Source: Phytophthora quininea (taxonomy: Eukaryota > Oomycota > Peronosporomycetes > Peronosporales > Peronosporaceae). From it: DNA of 64,000 nt. The translations under genes and the position numbers were made by a program. Of this stretch, positions 12,423-24,087 are shown in pieces; positions within the stretch are counted from its first letter, which is position 1, and each line of letters opens with the position of its first letter. The stretch covers positions 42,148-106,147 of the forward strand of contig JAAVTG010000537.1 in NCBI GenBank assembly GCA_011947345.1, given 5' to 3'. Below the pieces are notes generated by a model that was given only the letters and a program-made list of their open reading frames with translations, did not search any database and was not told where the DNA came from.

Positions 12423-12985
12423 GAAAGACGCTTCAGATGCTCGAGTAACGACTATTAGAGTTCTGGGGGCTTCAGGACGAAAGCTTTAGAAACCATTGCA
12501 CAACTGCAGGCTGATCGCGACCAACTGGAGTACGATCGACCACAAGTCCATCGTCATGTTCGGGTCGGGAAAGCCTTGAGGAAGCGGTGAAGCCCAAGCA
12601 GGCAGCGTGAATCGACGGTCAGCACCGTGGGGTCAACGATGAGGGGACTGGCATGGCTGCTGTTCAATCTTCCCATTCCCAACGGAGAGCATTCGGCAGT
12701 TGCGGTCATCCCAATATTTGAACGCACAGGACGTATTGCACGCTGCAGTACGTCCTGTGATGGAGTCTGAACACCTGGAAAGCAATTCCACTGCTCCGCC
12801 TTACGGGTGCTGCGGCCAACGTTCACCTTGAGCGTGTGAAATTCGGCCACTGAATTCCACAGCGCCCCGCCAAGTCCCCGCTTGTCCAACCAGCGCGCGT
12901 AAGGCGGTTGCCTCGGATTGCGCGCCCACCTCGCTTTTCCTCCAATCGCTTGGCCCACTTTCGCATTTGCGCCCAACAGACAGCC
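12423..12985. other. Divergent intergenic region between the ARM gene and the PLP enzyme
   Basis: This 563-bp spacer must contain both promoters. I see no clear oomycete Inr in it. A long minus-strand open frame (12554-13417) crosses it but is antisense to the PLP enzyme and has no recognisable protein character. Confidence 0.5.
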
Positions 12986-14561
12986 ATGGCACTGACGTCG
13001 CAGCCGCTGGGCATCTCGCTGCCCCCACAGGACCCGCACGCGCTGTCCGTGTCGATGCCCGACTGGAGCCACGTTGTGGGCTACGAGGAAGGCCGTTCGG
13101 AGGTGCTGAGCGCCATGGCCTGTGGCTACCCTCGCTTCTTCCGCCACCCTCTGGTGGTGGAGCTCACGGCCTTTGTCCAGCGCCAGAGCTTCCCCAAGAC
13201 GACCCAGAGACGTGGGAGCTGCTGCCAGTGCCCACGGAGGCGGTGGCCGAGAGACTGCGGCGCTTCCTGGTGGACAGCAACCCGCAGACGGCCAAGGAGG
13301 AGCAAGTCTCAGTCCACTCCATTCAGGAGACGCTGTACATCGTTCGCTTCCCCACGCGCTGGCGAAGACGGCGGCGCAGTTCTGGCAGCACTCGGGGAAA
13401 TCGTCTCGTCCAGACACGCGCAGAGGCTGCTACAGGCGCTCAAGGGGCAAGGGGAAGCGCCGAAACTCGGCCAGACAGAGAGCCACTCGCAGCTCAAGAA
13501 GCGCATTGGGGAATTTACCTTCCAGGACAAGAAGATGTTGAGCACAAGGTGGCGCTCTATCCGACAGGTATGGCTGCCATCTTCTCGTGTGTGCGGCTGC
13601 TGCAGAAGTTCCGAGGGAAGGAGGTCAAGAGCATCCTGGTGGGCTTCCCCTACGTGGACACTCTGAAGATCCTCAAGAGGGAGCAGTGGTGCAAGCAGGG
13701 CGTCTACTTCTACCCGACAGTGGGGAGAAAGAGAAGGCAGAGATTGAGCAGATTGTCTCTAGGGAAAAGGTGCTGGGCATCTTCACTGAGTTCCCGAGCA
13801 ATCCGCTGCTGTCCATGGCCGACCTCAAGTGGCTGTCCAAACTGGCGCATAACAACGGCACGGCGCTGGTGGTGGACGACACGGTGGCGTCCTACAATGT
13901 GAACACCATGTACCATGGCTGCGCGGACCTGGTGGTGACCAGCCTGTCGAAGATTTTCAGCGGCACGGGCAACGTCATGGCTGGCAGCGTGGTGCTGAAC
14001 CCTGCCGCGCCTAAGGCGAAGGAGCTCGCGGCGCTGTTTGACTCGGAGGGTGACTCTTTTCTTGTCGAGGATGACGTTGCGGTGCTGTTGGAGACCTCGA
14101 AGGACCTGGCGGCGCGTCAGGCGAAGACTAACGAGACAACTGCTGCCATTGTGGAGCGACTGCAGAAGCACCCGCTGGTGAAGCAGGTCTATTACCCTAC
14201 GCTAAGCGGAGCTGAGGCGCTGTATGATCCGTTCCTGTTCCCATCGGAGCAACAAGGCAAGCCCCGATACGGCCCCCTGCTCTCCATTCTACTGCCCGGT
14301 GGATTGGAGCCCGCCAAGGCCTTTTACAACACATTGACCATCGCCAAGGGCCCGAGCCTCGGAACCAACTTCTCCCTTTGCTGTCCGTACTCTTTGCTTG
14401 CCCACTACCAGGAGTTGGATTTTGTCGAGTCTTGTGGCGTTGACCGCAATCTCATTCGCATTTCGATCGGATTGGAGGACATTGAGGTGATTTGGACCGA
14501 CTTTGAGAAGGCCTTCGCTGCTGCCAGCGTCTTCATTACACCCGAAGCAGCGACCAAGTAG
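12986..14561 (+). CDS. PLP-dependent Cys/Met-metabolism enzyme, cystathionine gamma-synthase type
   Basis: Fold-type I PLP enzyme of the Cys/Met metabolism family. In fungi and oomycetes such enzymes join an activated homoserine to cysteine in transsulfuration. Visible motifs: ALYPTGMAAIFSCVRLL, GFPYVDTLKIL, EFPSNPLLSMADLKWLS, ALVVDDTVASYNVN (the Asp that contacts the pyridine N), and VTSLSKIFSGTGNVMAGS with the PLP-binding Lys. The C-terminal domain follows, with RISIGLEDIEVI. The start is MALTSQPLGI at 12986. The N-terminal half is split over three frames, with breaks near 13200, 13350-13353 (C4), 13394-13397 (G4), 13531 and 13722-13725 (G4). Every one is fixed by a single added base, so the gene is probably intact in the organism. 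The exact substrate (succinyl-, acetyl- or phosphohomoserine) cannot be told. Confidence 0.85.
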
Positions 14562-14848
14562 AGACTAAGTAATGATGCAGCTGACCCGAGCGAACTTCCC
14601 ACCGCTGATGCATTTACTGTCCTATCAGCAAAGTGCATCACCGATGGAGATTTGCTACGCATGCCAAACATATTTTTAGTGTCCATGGGACGCTATTTTG
14701 ATAGGCATCCGGAGGTAGTACGAGACTAAATGGAAATCTTCAGAGCTGAGATTGTTCGCATGGAGCTGTGAGACGAGCAGGTTGCAATTTGCGCTGCTGG
14801 GGTGGTAGTGCTGGCTCTGTAGGCGATGAGTCCTGCAGTTTCGTTAGG

Positions 14849-17302
14849 ATGGAGTACAGCTCAACCAAGGACGAGCGCGCGATCTGCGTGGGGGAAGACG
14901 CTGATGTTCGCTTCAGTGCTGATCGGTACCGAGTATTGGACGAAGATCAGCAGCAGCGAGAGGTTTGCGAAGATTTCACGTTTGATGGCTCAAAGTGGTC
15001 TGGATGAACTAACGTTGAGCTGCTTGCAGGAGGAAGAAGTGGCGCGTATCATCGGAGACATGGAGGCCCAACGTCGTGAACGCGGTATTCCAGGACGAAG
15101 AGCAGCGAGACGAGAACCAATGACCAATTTGCGGACAAAGGACAAGAGAGAACCTCGTCGAAGTAGCGACCGTCGCTCCTGTATGGATCTTTCGGATAGC
15201 GGGGACCAGTTGGTAACCAGTGCTTTTGATGGAGTCTCACAGTCTTTCCAGAAGCAAATTCTTCTCGAGCTGCAGAAACTAAAAGAGACGCAGTTGCTCG
15301 AATTTGAGGCTCTGGAACGATTGAAAAGAGAAAAGGACGAAGCTGAGCGCAAAGCACGTCGTTTGGAAATGAAGCTGCGCGAGCAAGAGCAGAGATCTCG
15401 AAAGGAAGGCCAACGAGGCCAGCGTGCGTTATCTGCCCGAAACAGCAAGCGAGAACGAGATTTTATTGCATACGAGGGTGCTGGTTCAGAAGACGACGAG
15501 CAGTTTTATTCAGCTGAGAATAAGGATTTTGGGGATATGTGTGAGAAAGAAGGCTCCTCTGACACCGAGGGAACTGACCCAGAGGTAATCGATTGGGACG
15601 ACCAAGAGATGTCGCCGCCGCCGTATTGCTTTGTTGCTTCTCCAGCGGTACGTCTAACTAACCACCAAAACTGAGATAGACAGGATGTGTGAGCTAACTT
15701 TCCTTCTTTACTTTGACGACTAGACATCTCCCTTCAAGCGAACGTCTGGTTGGCCTTCTTGGTGTGCCGCAGATGAATCAGCACCTCCAGGTACCTAATG
15801 GGGTGTATTGCCAGGCTACAAGTAGTAGAAGTACTTACCGTTTTAAATTCTATGGCAGGTTGCAATTCACGAGAGTCACCAAAGTCTCGATCCCGAAGCA
15901 AGATTGAAACGTTTTCCATGTCAAGAAGGTCGTCCTCAGGTCCTTCCAGGCGAAGTCTATCGCGCAGTCCTTCAGCAACAAGATCACGACAAAGTATTCG
16001 AGACAGTCAAAGGCTGCGTCGATCAGGTGCATTCTTTGAAGAGAAGGCTCGAGCGCAAGCTGAAGCTGAACAGCGAGAAAAAGAGGCCGCTGATCGTCTA
16101 GAGCGAGCTTGTCGTGCGGCTCCTCCCAAAAACTTTTGGAACGTGAAGCTGTGGCCACAGAACGCAGGTCTCGGCAGATGCAGGCACTCGAACGAAGGGT
16201 GAGAGATGCACGCGATATGCAGGTGAAGGCTCGAGGTGTGCCCATATCAACGTACCTTACAGCACATGATGCTGAAGAAGCTGAGCAAAGCCGTAAAATA
16301 CGTATCCGTCAGCGTGCTCAAGACATGTTCGAGGCTGCCAAATTGCCGCCACAGATGGAGGGCACAAATAAAAGTGTTGGTGATGCAGATGCCAGTGGCG
16401 AGGTCCCTCAGATATCTGTAAAAATGAAAAAGAAGCTCGTGGCAGCAGCCGAGGAAGTAGCAAGGCGACAGAAGCCACGACCGAAGCCTGTCCCAAAGTT
16501 CGACCAACTCCACGCGCAGTGGGAAGCTTCAATGAAGAGAAGAAAGGAGCAATCACGTCGTAGCCAAGACGAGGAAGATGCTGCCAACGACGCTACTGAG
16601 ACGATGTCAAGGACGAAGAGCACAGAGTTTTTCAAGACTCGTAAAGCAGAACTAGTAGACCTGCAAGCGAGGAAGGAGGCGCGAAAACAGCGCCAACTGG
16701 CGAAAGAGGAAGTGATCCGACAGCATGCCAAGCGAGCGCAGGACAAAGTGTTAGCACGAGCGCGAGCATCAGGAGCTGACGTCGGAAGTCAGAGGAGACC
16801 CACCAAATCGGAGACGCTACGAGTGCAAAAGCTGACGACTCAATCTGCCAAGAAGCAAAAGGAACGTGAGCGAGAAGAGCGCGAAGCTGAGGCTCGAGAG
16901 AGACGTCGTGAAGAAGCAGTTCGGCGTGTTCGAGCGCAGGTGAAGCAGTCTGAGAATATCCGCCGAGACAACTATGCTGGTAATTTCGTGGCTTTGAAAT
17001 CGCTGGACGAGTTGGCGAAGGAAAAGGTTCGAGAGCAGCGGCAGCAGTTCAAGGAGGCGATTGCACGCAATCGAGAGAAATTGTTGGCTGCTGCGGCAAC
17101 AAGGCCGAGCTTGATGGAGCGCTTTACGACAGGAGTGAAGCGCGAGACTCACCGTCGATCAGCTCTGGAAGCGGTTGTCAAGACTGTTTTCCAAAACGAC
17201 TTGTCAGTTCTTAAGGGCGTCTTGACAGACGATGAGCAGGAACTTGCTCGTGAGATGGTAGCGGCGGATGACGAAAGAAATGAGACTTTAGGCGGCGAGT
17301 GA
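14849..17302 (+). CDS. Coiled-coil, RS-rich protein, possibly FAM161-like, three exons
   Basis: The start MEYSSTKDER at 14849 is chosen. Exon 1 holds a coiled coil (QILLELQKLKETQLLEFEAL). Introns at 15648-15723 and 15791-15858 are bounded by GT...AG, and removing both keeps one continuous frame across the joins, which supports them. Exon 3 starts with an Arg/Ser-rich stretch, then long charged helices (FFEEKARAQAEAEQREKEA) and a segment VKARGVPISTYLTAHDAEEA followed by KPRPKPVPKFDQLHAQWE. The spacing of these resembles FAM161-type (UPF0564) centrosomal and ciliary proteins, which would fit a zoospore-forming organism, but this is only a resemblance. A T4 run at 16134-16137 lacks one base, and another break lies near 14990-15010. 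Confidence 0.65.
15648..15723 (+). other. Spliceosomal intron (76 nt)
   Basis: GTACGT donor and TAG acceptor, with CTAAC branch-like motifs inside. The exon on the left ends at a codon boundary (Pro-Ala), and the reading frame continues on the right with Thr-Ser-Pro-Phe-Lys. Unspliced, the frame ends at a stop within the intron. Confidence 0.75.
15791..15858 (+). other. Spliceosomal intron (68 nt)
   Basis: GTACCT donor and GGCAG acceptor. The split codon G|GT rejoins Pro-Pro-Gly to Cys-Asn-Ser-Arg-Glu-Ser and enters the Arg/Ser-rich exon in frame. Confidence 0.7.
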
Positions 17303-17856
17303 TGAAAAACAATAGGAAACACAGTCGTTGAATTTGAGACTCGTTAGGGTAATCGAAGTCCGACTTCGTTTCCACCGTGACACGCGCCAGCTCCTTCACC
17401 ATTCGAAGTCCAACTAAAACAAGACGGTTTTCGAGGAATCCGTCCTTTTACCGCTTGTGAACCAGCCTTGGATGATGTGCTCCACTGTACAGCGAAGAAT
17501 AGGCCTAAGTCATGTTGGAGCGAGAGCAATTCAATATCTTTATTCTGCTCTCGTGTGTCCGCATTCAGTCGTCGTTGTAGTTTCTTATCGATTGTGTCAG
17601 GCCTCTGTTGGTGGCGTCAGTTCTTGGAGACGTGTGTTGAAGAGGCATTATCAGGCTCGTTGAGCTACCATTGCCATAGCTGCTGAAAATTGCGCTTCGA
17701 GCTTCGACCAGATCCTAGTGATCTCCTTCATCGTGATGATACAGTATCCATCCTCCACCTACTGCTATTGTGCTCTCTGCTTCTGCCTTGAGATGAACAT
17801 GTATGTTCCAAGTCGCCAGTGCTGGGATAGTGTCGATCTGACGCTTGGAAGTGTCT
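17303..17856. other. Intergenic between convergent genes, nothing recognised
   Basis: This 554-bp stretch separates the coiled-coil gene (plus) from the tandem kinase (minus); both genes end here. No conserved frame, RNA gene or repeat is visible. Confidence 0.5.
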
Positions 17857-20688
17857 CTACAGAATCACGCAGCAGTGGGGATCTACACAAGTAGATGTCG
17901 CCGTAGGTGCTGCAATATTACCTGGATCAAGTGGTACATCGACTGGTAAAACCCGTTCTCCTGGGGAAGCTCGGCCTTCCTCCGCACTTGACAGTTTTTT
18001 CAGAGAAGTGGTCGCCTTTCTTCTCTTCCAGATCCAAGTCACCGGCGTAAGGTAATCGTTCAGCAAATGAGCCAAGTGCTTTGACGACAAGGTCGAGATC
18101 AAGTCGGTCACTTGAGTTTCACAACACATTCGTGTCACAATTTCCCACTCTTTTTCTTCAAAGCGAACTGGTCGAGGTGGAAGCTTGCCTTTCTTGACCT
18201 GTTGTTCGATTATTACGTCTAGTTTAGTTCCCCACGGATACGTCCCGCTCACAGCTTCGACAATGCACATGCCAAACGAGTAGACGTCCGATTCGAAGGT
18301 TGGCCCTGCACCTTTGAGACATTCAGGCGCTTTCCATCTAAAGGCACCGACAGGTTTCCCACCGTCACATGTTCGGAGGCAACTGAGGCCGAAGTCCATG
18401 AGTTTGGCTCGGCCGTCGACGTCGATGAGGATGTTGTCGCATTTCAGGTCTGCATGAACGACATTTTGCATGTGAAGTCCTTGCAATCCGACGGCAGCGT
18501 CGTGTAGATATCCCCAAATCTTGACTTTATCCTTTTCGATTTTAGAGCGTTGGTCGAGGCTCCTCGAGAACTTGTCGCCTTCTCCATCAAGAAGCTCACA
18601 GACAAACTGACGCCCGTCAAAGCAAACTCCATAGAGAGTGGCGATATTGGGGTGACGCAAACCGAACCAAATGTTGATTTCCTCGTGCATGACTTGATTC
18701 AGGATCAAATTCTTCATCATTTTACTATCTTCGGTTGAACCAGTGCCTTTTAGAGTCTTTATTGCCACCAATGAACCTAACCAAGTCCCACGAAATACAT
18801 TCCCAAAAGCACCGCCACCAAGGTCGCTGAAAGATTTTTGTCGAATGTCCCTAGCCGACAGACGCCATTCAGAACGCTGTGGTTCGGCTGAGGAGATCGA
18901 GTGCGTCTTCAGAACGCCGAAATGAGGCCCGTAGGAAGTATCCAAACCACGCAACTCGGGCTTGAATTCTGACGTAAATACCTTTTCCGCCGCCTCCATA
19001 GCATATTCTAGCACGGTTGTTTCTTTCGATGCATTTTGGCGCTGAGTCGGAGCCTCATCAAACTCGAACTCATCGTCACTTTGGTCGTCATCGGCACTCG
19101 ATTCTTGCTCTTCTTCTTGTTCGATGGCGATCATCCGCTCAAGTATCATCGCTTGCGCCACCTTTTGCTCACTTGCCGACAAACATATATTTCCCTCAAT
19201 CGTCTTGCTCTGAATTGCTTCAGAGGCTGCTACAAGTCGCTCAAGGCGAAACACAACCTCTGCTGCTTGGATCCGCTTTGATGGGCTTGAACAGCACATA
19301 GCGGATACCAAATTCCATTCTTCCTCACTGAAACCTTCTGGCGAGAAACCTGCTTGTTACTCCTTTGGCACTCGTGACAGTCACTGTTGAGCTTTAGTAG
19401 CGTCCCACTAAATGCCTGTAGAATGCATCTTCCCAACCGGTAGATATCGTCCGAGTACCCCAAACAGTGTGATGCATGAGCAGGTAAGGACATACCATCG
19501 CCTGGTTCCGGTTCACCTTCCGGCTCGAGAACAGGCGGCGGCGACCGTGATTGAGGTTGGCTTTCCTTGTTGCTGAAGTAAAACCCAGTCAATCTACCCC
19601 GTCTTCCTGCACCGACCAGAATATTGTACAAAGCAATATCTCCGTGAACGATATCATTGGCGTGCAAATACTGAATAGCCAGTGCTGTGTCCAGGAGTAT
19701 TTGCCATATCCCCACATCAGCAGGGTCAGCACCATTTACGTTAATGTAAATAACGGAGGAAGGATCTTAACTCACTCAGTTAGTCTTAGGGAAAGTTTCG
19801 ACTGAAGGCAAATGCATCGAGTCCGCACTCGATGCTCACTGCTATAAAAAGACGTCTATAGTCCTTTTCGTACGCGCCAAACAATTGCAGCACTGTCGGA
19901 TACCTTAGCGAATACCACAATGCTACCACATTTTGAAAGCCCTGCGTCTTATAATCGAACGATGCAACTTCCTCCACAGTAACAGCGGCATCTTTCCAAA
20001 GACCTCGGTAGCGCAAAGCTAACGACGTGACAGAAAACGGAATGCCTGAATATGTAATGTTGTTGGGTAAAATGCTCCACTCAGGACTGTGATCCGTTCC
20101 TCTTGCAACCAACTCGGCCAGCTCATTAACCACAGCATCCATGCCCAGTCGCGAATTCGCATTATGGCAACACATCCGCTCAATTAGTTCCCACTCTTGA
20201 TCAGCGAAGCCGTTTGGACGTGGAGGAATTCCACTTGACTCAAGAACAGACAATATAACCTCAGAATCGGCGAGCAAAGCACCGTACGGAGGCTTACCAC
20301 TAAGAGCAAAAATCGCGCACATACCAAAGGAATACACGTCGGACTTGAAAGAGGCCAAACTGCCGGACAAACATTCTGGTGCTTGCCAACGAAGACGATC
20401 CGCCTGACGTCCCCTATCTTGATCTCTGTCAGCACGAAAGCTGTAGTCAAAGCCAGCCAAATGTGCTTGACCGTCACGCCCAATACGAAAGTTGCAAGGT
20501 TTTACATCGCTGTGGACGATGCCATCGTGGTGGAGGCCTCGTAGAGCTTTGTCAATTTCATACAGTTTCTTCCATATATCAATTCTCTTGCGGTTCTGCA
20601 TTGCATTGAATCCGAAGAAACTATGCCGCGATTCGTTCCAGTAGCTTTCCACAATTCCGACACTACTGATCTCCGTCATACCAAACAC
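17857..20688 (-). CDS. Tandem triple-kinase protein (two degenerate kinase domains plus one active TKL kinase) with CaaX-like end
   Basis: Three kinase-like domains follow each other on one strand. Domain 1 (about 20.7-20.1 kb) has VHSDVKPCNFRIG but AGFDYSF instead of DFG. Domain 2 (about 19.9-19.3 kb) has VHGDIALYNILVG and TGFYFSN, with no DFG and no APE. Domain 3 (about 18.85-18.1 kb) is complete: GGGAFGNVFRGTW, VAIKTLKG, VVHADLKCDNILI, MDFGLS, WKAPECLKG and SDVYSFGMCIVEA. The final residues are CCVIL, giving Cys-Val-Ile-Leu, a CaaX-type signal with Leu (geranylgeranyl type) beside another Cys. Breaks occur near 19336 (one C short) and 19750-19786, where the frame ends after SRNFP; the latter may be an intron or a real gene boundary. 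The 5' end is uncertain, since no good ATG is seen before 20688. Confidence 0.65.
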
Positions 20689-20709
20689 TACTGCAACTAG
20701 AGCTTAAAA

Positions 20710-21060
20710 TTGAGTTCTTTTCCGCCGTCGATACTCCCGCCCCCTCAGTTGCCTCCTCCATCGTGGGGGCGTCACGTCCTTGATCATCTCGGTGGCCTCG
20801 GCCACTTCCGTCACCTCTGTGATTTCCTTGGTCGTGTCCTTGGTCGGATTGTGCATCGGTTTGCGGTGGTTCTTCGACGGGGGTGCTGGGGCTTTTGGCC
20901 CTCCGTCACCTCAGCCTCCTCCACCATTACATCCACCTCCACCGTCACATCAGTCTCCTCCACGGCTGTATCCAGTATCTCAATCATCGTCTCCGTCTCG
21001 GTCGTCGTCTCCACCTCGTTCGGCTGTACAAACTCGCCTCTGGCGGTCGTAGACCACCAA
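20710..21060. repeat. Low-complexity tract of degenerate CATCTCC/TCCACC-like units
   Basis: A pyrimidine- and CCN/TCN-biased, imperfect triplet-like repeat. On the minus strand it reads as an acidic Thr/Glu/Val-rich segment (ETTTETETMIEILDTAVEET). It adjoins the pseudokinase fragment at 20980 and may have been its linker, or may be slippage-generated filler. Neither strand gives a convincing gene on its own. Confidence 0.55.
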
Positions 21061-21885
21061 AATGTTGCAACACGTCAACGCTCCATGGACTAATTGATGT
21101 CGATGCAACACCTGCAGCCCTTCAGCGACTTGAACGAAGATTTTCCAAAACAGCTCCATGTCTTGTTCATCGCGGAAGAACTTGATCAGGTTCCCTTGTG
21201 GCGCGTCCTCACACACATACACTAGTTCAGAACCAATGTGACAGCCCCAAGAAGCTCGAGAATGTTCGGGTGTGGCGGGAGATCAAGCCAGGCTTGCAGG
21301 TCTCTCGAAAAAGGATCCCGAGCCACCATTGCGATCTCGAAACTAGCTTCTTGATTACAACGCGTTCGATCTGACCGTCATGGTATCACATCGCCTGGTG
21401 CGTCTGCCCAAAAGTGCTCACTGCTGGCATGTCGTCGTTTACATCCAAGCTGTTGACGGAGACGAACCGCTCGAGCACTTCCACCTCTTTGATTCGAGCG
21501 AACCTCTTGACTCGGTTTAAGCCACTTTGAAGAGGGTCTGGTGCTGCTCAGTCAGAGTCTCATTTTCCGATTGTTGCTTGATCTGAATCAGCGCAATCTC
21601 CAAATTCCGCTCGCTTCTCATCTCCCTCATCAACTTACGATCAGAAGCGATGGAAATGCTTCTTTCTAGGCTGTCAAACTGGTCCGTTTGAGTATACTCC
21701 CAGTCATCTCTCCACTTGTTCAGAATTTCGTAGTCGTCTGGATTGCCTTTGGTCGCGATTCCATTGACAACGAGATGCACGTTGAAGATCCGCTGAGCAA
21801 AAGCGTCGTAGTCAGCGAGACGAACCAGCAACGGCTTTCGCCTGGTAATCTTGACAAATTGGACGAGACAATCGGCAAAAGCCAC
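20980..21885 (-). pseudogene. Decayed A-type TKL pseudokinase
   Basis: Two disconnected pieces of the same family as the genes at 384 and 22508. At 21517-21885 lies the N-terminal helical part (CLVQFVKITRRKPLLVRLAD, NKWRDDWEYTQTDQFDSLER). At 20980-21222 lies the kinase middle (YVCEDAPQGNLIKFF, then QLVHGALTCCNILVV, again with Ala in place of the HRD Asp). The glycine loop, lysine region and everything after the catalytic loop are missing or scrambled, and the 3' side runs into low-complexity DNA. More than base-count errors would be needed to restore it, so it is called a pseudogene. Confidence 0.65.
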
Positions 21886-22507
21886 TCGCGCTTCGTCCTC
21901 TTCCCCCAGTCAACAAATATCGCCATGCAGGATTTCGAGTCGGGCGAGGACTCGACGCCCGAGCACCGCTACGTCGGGCATGGCTCCGCATCGTGCGTCG
22001 AGCTTCTTCAGTACAATATCACTTGACGGACAGCCTGGGAGGCCGGCGACAGGAAAGCCGGCCATGCCGCCACGGTCTCTGAACTAAACTTGAGCTCGAC
22101 GGCGCAAAATCTGGAATGAAATATGGTGACGCAAGAGGTCCAACACTCGATGCTGACAGGCACCAGTCTTGGAATCGTTTCATCTTGGAGCTGCACGGAT
22201 CACGACAAACGAGGACAAGTCAACTAATCTCTTCGGTCGTAACAGTGAGTTGCCCATGTGTTAGGGTGACGGCGAGGCAAAAGTTCGGTTTAGGCTTTAC
22301 TAGAAGAAAGCTTGTCGGCGCAAACTGCAGATTCTGCTGAACATCGAGCATGCACACTCAAGTTAACTCGCCGAAATGGTTGTTTATTCAGAAAAGTCAC
22401 ACTCTCTCACCTGGACGACAAGTTCCCAGTCAAAGCTGCAAAAGCAGAATCTTGTCTCTCCTTGGGCAAGACATAATGCCGCAGGATCGTTGTGGACTCG
22501 GGGCTGC
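21886..22507. other. Intergenic, nothing recognised
   Basis: Only short open frames on both strands, without conserved motifs. It may include the decayed 5' end of the pseudokinase on its left. Confidence 0.4.
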
Positions 22508-24087
22508 TTACGCTGATGGAGAGAGCGGCGTGCTGCTCGCTCCGCTGTTTATTCCACCAAGCATCTCCATAGCGGCTTCGAATGGGACAGGCGACTGAGT
22601 CTGGCTGAGCTTTCTCTCTTCTTCGGTTTCGTTCGCAGCACGAGACCCGAAGTCCTCAAGCATTTGGTCCAGCGTTGGGCGATTGGTGGGCTCTTCATCG
22701 CACAGTCTGGTGATCACATCCCACGTGTCATCCGATACACAGTCCGGGTGATCCGGTAGTTCGCCGTTCAAGATCTTGTCCATTATCTCGTCGTCGTCCG
22801 TCATGAATTCCATTTCGGTATCTTCGCCTTCGACGCCGTAAGGAGGTCGGCCTGTGATGGCCTCGATCATGCACATCCCAACAGCGTAAATGTCCGACGC
22901 AAAGAGCGGTTCCTCGTTGCCAGCCTCCTGTAGCAACTCTTTAGCTTTCCAGCGAATTGCTCTTTGAGATGCGCGTTGGCCACTAACGGTCGCCGATAGA
23001 GTTCGTACCGAGCTGAATCCGAAGTCCGCGAGCTTGGCAGTGAAACCCTCGCCAACAAGAATATTGCTGCATTTCAGTCCATTGTGAACGATCGGTGAGC
23101 TCTGCGTGTGCAGTGCTCGCAGTCCTTGAGCAACTTGGTAGAACATCCTCCAGAACATGGTCGGGTGTTTCGCCAAGAAGGCGTCCAAAGTACCGAAGTG
23201 CGCGTCCTCGCAGACGTAGAACTGCGGTGAGCTGACATGGGAACCGCCATGTAGCTTGAGAATGTGAGTATCCTCGGTAATACTAGACCATGTCTGCAGC
23301 TGCCGGAAAACCCAGTCTCGGAGTCGTCGTTGTTTTCAGGGAACAGCTCTTTCACCACCACACTCTCCTGTTTGTCATTGTGTGCCCAAATGGCCCGAGA
23401 GACCTTGCCAAATGTGCCCTCGCCGATATAGTCATCGTCATTAAACGCGACACTTTCCTTTGGAATGAACCAGTCAAACGTTCTCAGCTCCTTGTGGCCC
23501 CAGTACACAAACACTCGGTTATACGTCTCCTCTTTAGCTTGAGCATCTCTGGTGAAAGTCTGGGCCACGACATCCCGCTCTGCAGGGTCATGAGCGTCTC
23601 CTTGAGCTTCTTCTCTCCCCACCAACTTCGTTGATCAGCATGCGTGCCGAAGCTTTGGGCACCGAAGCCTGGAGCTTCTCGAGCTGCTGAGCTTGGTCTT
23701 CATCCCACTTGTTGCTCCACTCTGTCATCTCAGGGGCGTCACCCAGTCCAACCTCTCGTTGGATCTCGTTCAGTTTCTCCTGCATGCCACGGATCCGTAC
23801 GACGATCGTTTCGCTCGTCGCTAGACGCACTAGCAGAGCAGTGCGCCGCATGAGCTTGACGAAGGCCACCACCACGTCGATGAAGATCTTCTTGCGTCGG
23901 TCCTTGTCTTCCAGACCCTTCACGGAGTCGTGCAAGAATTGGAGTCGTTCGAGCAGGCGGCGACAGAGCTTTTCGCACTCGGGCATGCGACTACATCGGC
24001 CGTTCATGCCAGTGAGCGTCTTCCGGCACGGCGGAGCTCCTTGCAGACGATCGATTGGAAAGAATCGACAGGCATCACGGTCTCCAT
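22508..24087 (-). CDS. TKL-type pseudokinase, helical N-terminus (A-type, HNG)
   Basis: Close paralogue of the gene at 384. The start METVMPVDSF at 24087 (or MPVDSF at 24075) fits that paralogue's MADSF start better than the longer frame to 24211. Order: helical N-terminus (CRKTLTGMNGRCSRMPECEK; RTALLVRLATSETIVVRIRG), kinase domain with GEGTFGKVSRAIW, SVVVKELF, IVHNGLKCSNILVGEG (catalytic Asp replaced by Gly), ADFGFSSVR, SDIYAVGMCMIEA and WDVITRLCDEEPTNRP, then a Ser/Pro tail with no zinc ribbon. Frame breaks near 23600 and at the A4 run 23307-23310 are of the one-base-short type. A non-catalytic signalling role is inferred from HNG. Confidence 0.8.

Noticed and set aside
12554..13417. 287-codon minus-strand open frame
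   Set aside because: Antisense to the PLP enzyme, Arg/Cys/Gly-biased composition of a shadow frame, no motif.
20710..21093. Ser/Thr/Val-rich plus-strand open frame of 127 codons
   Set aside because: Produced by low-complexity repeats; no conserved start, signal or domain.
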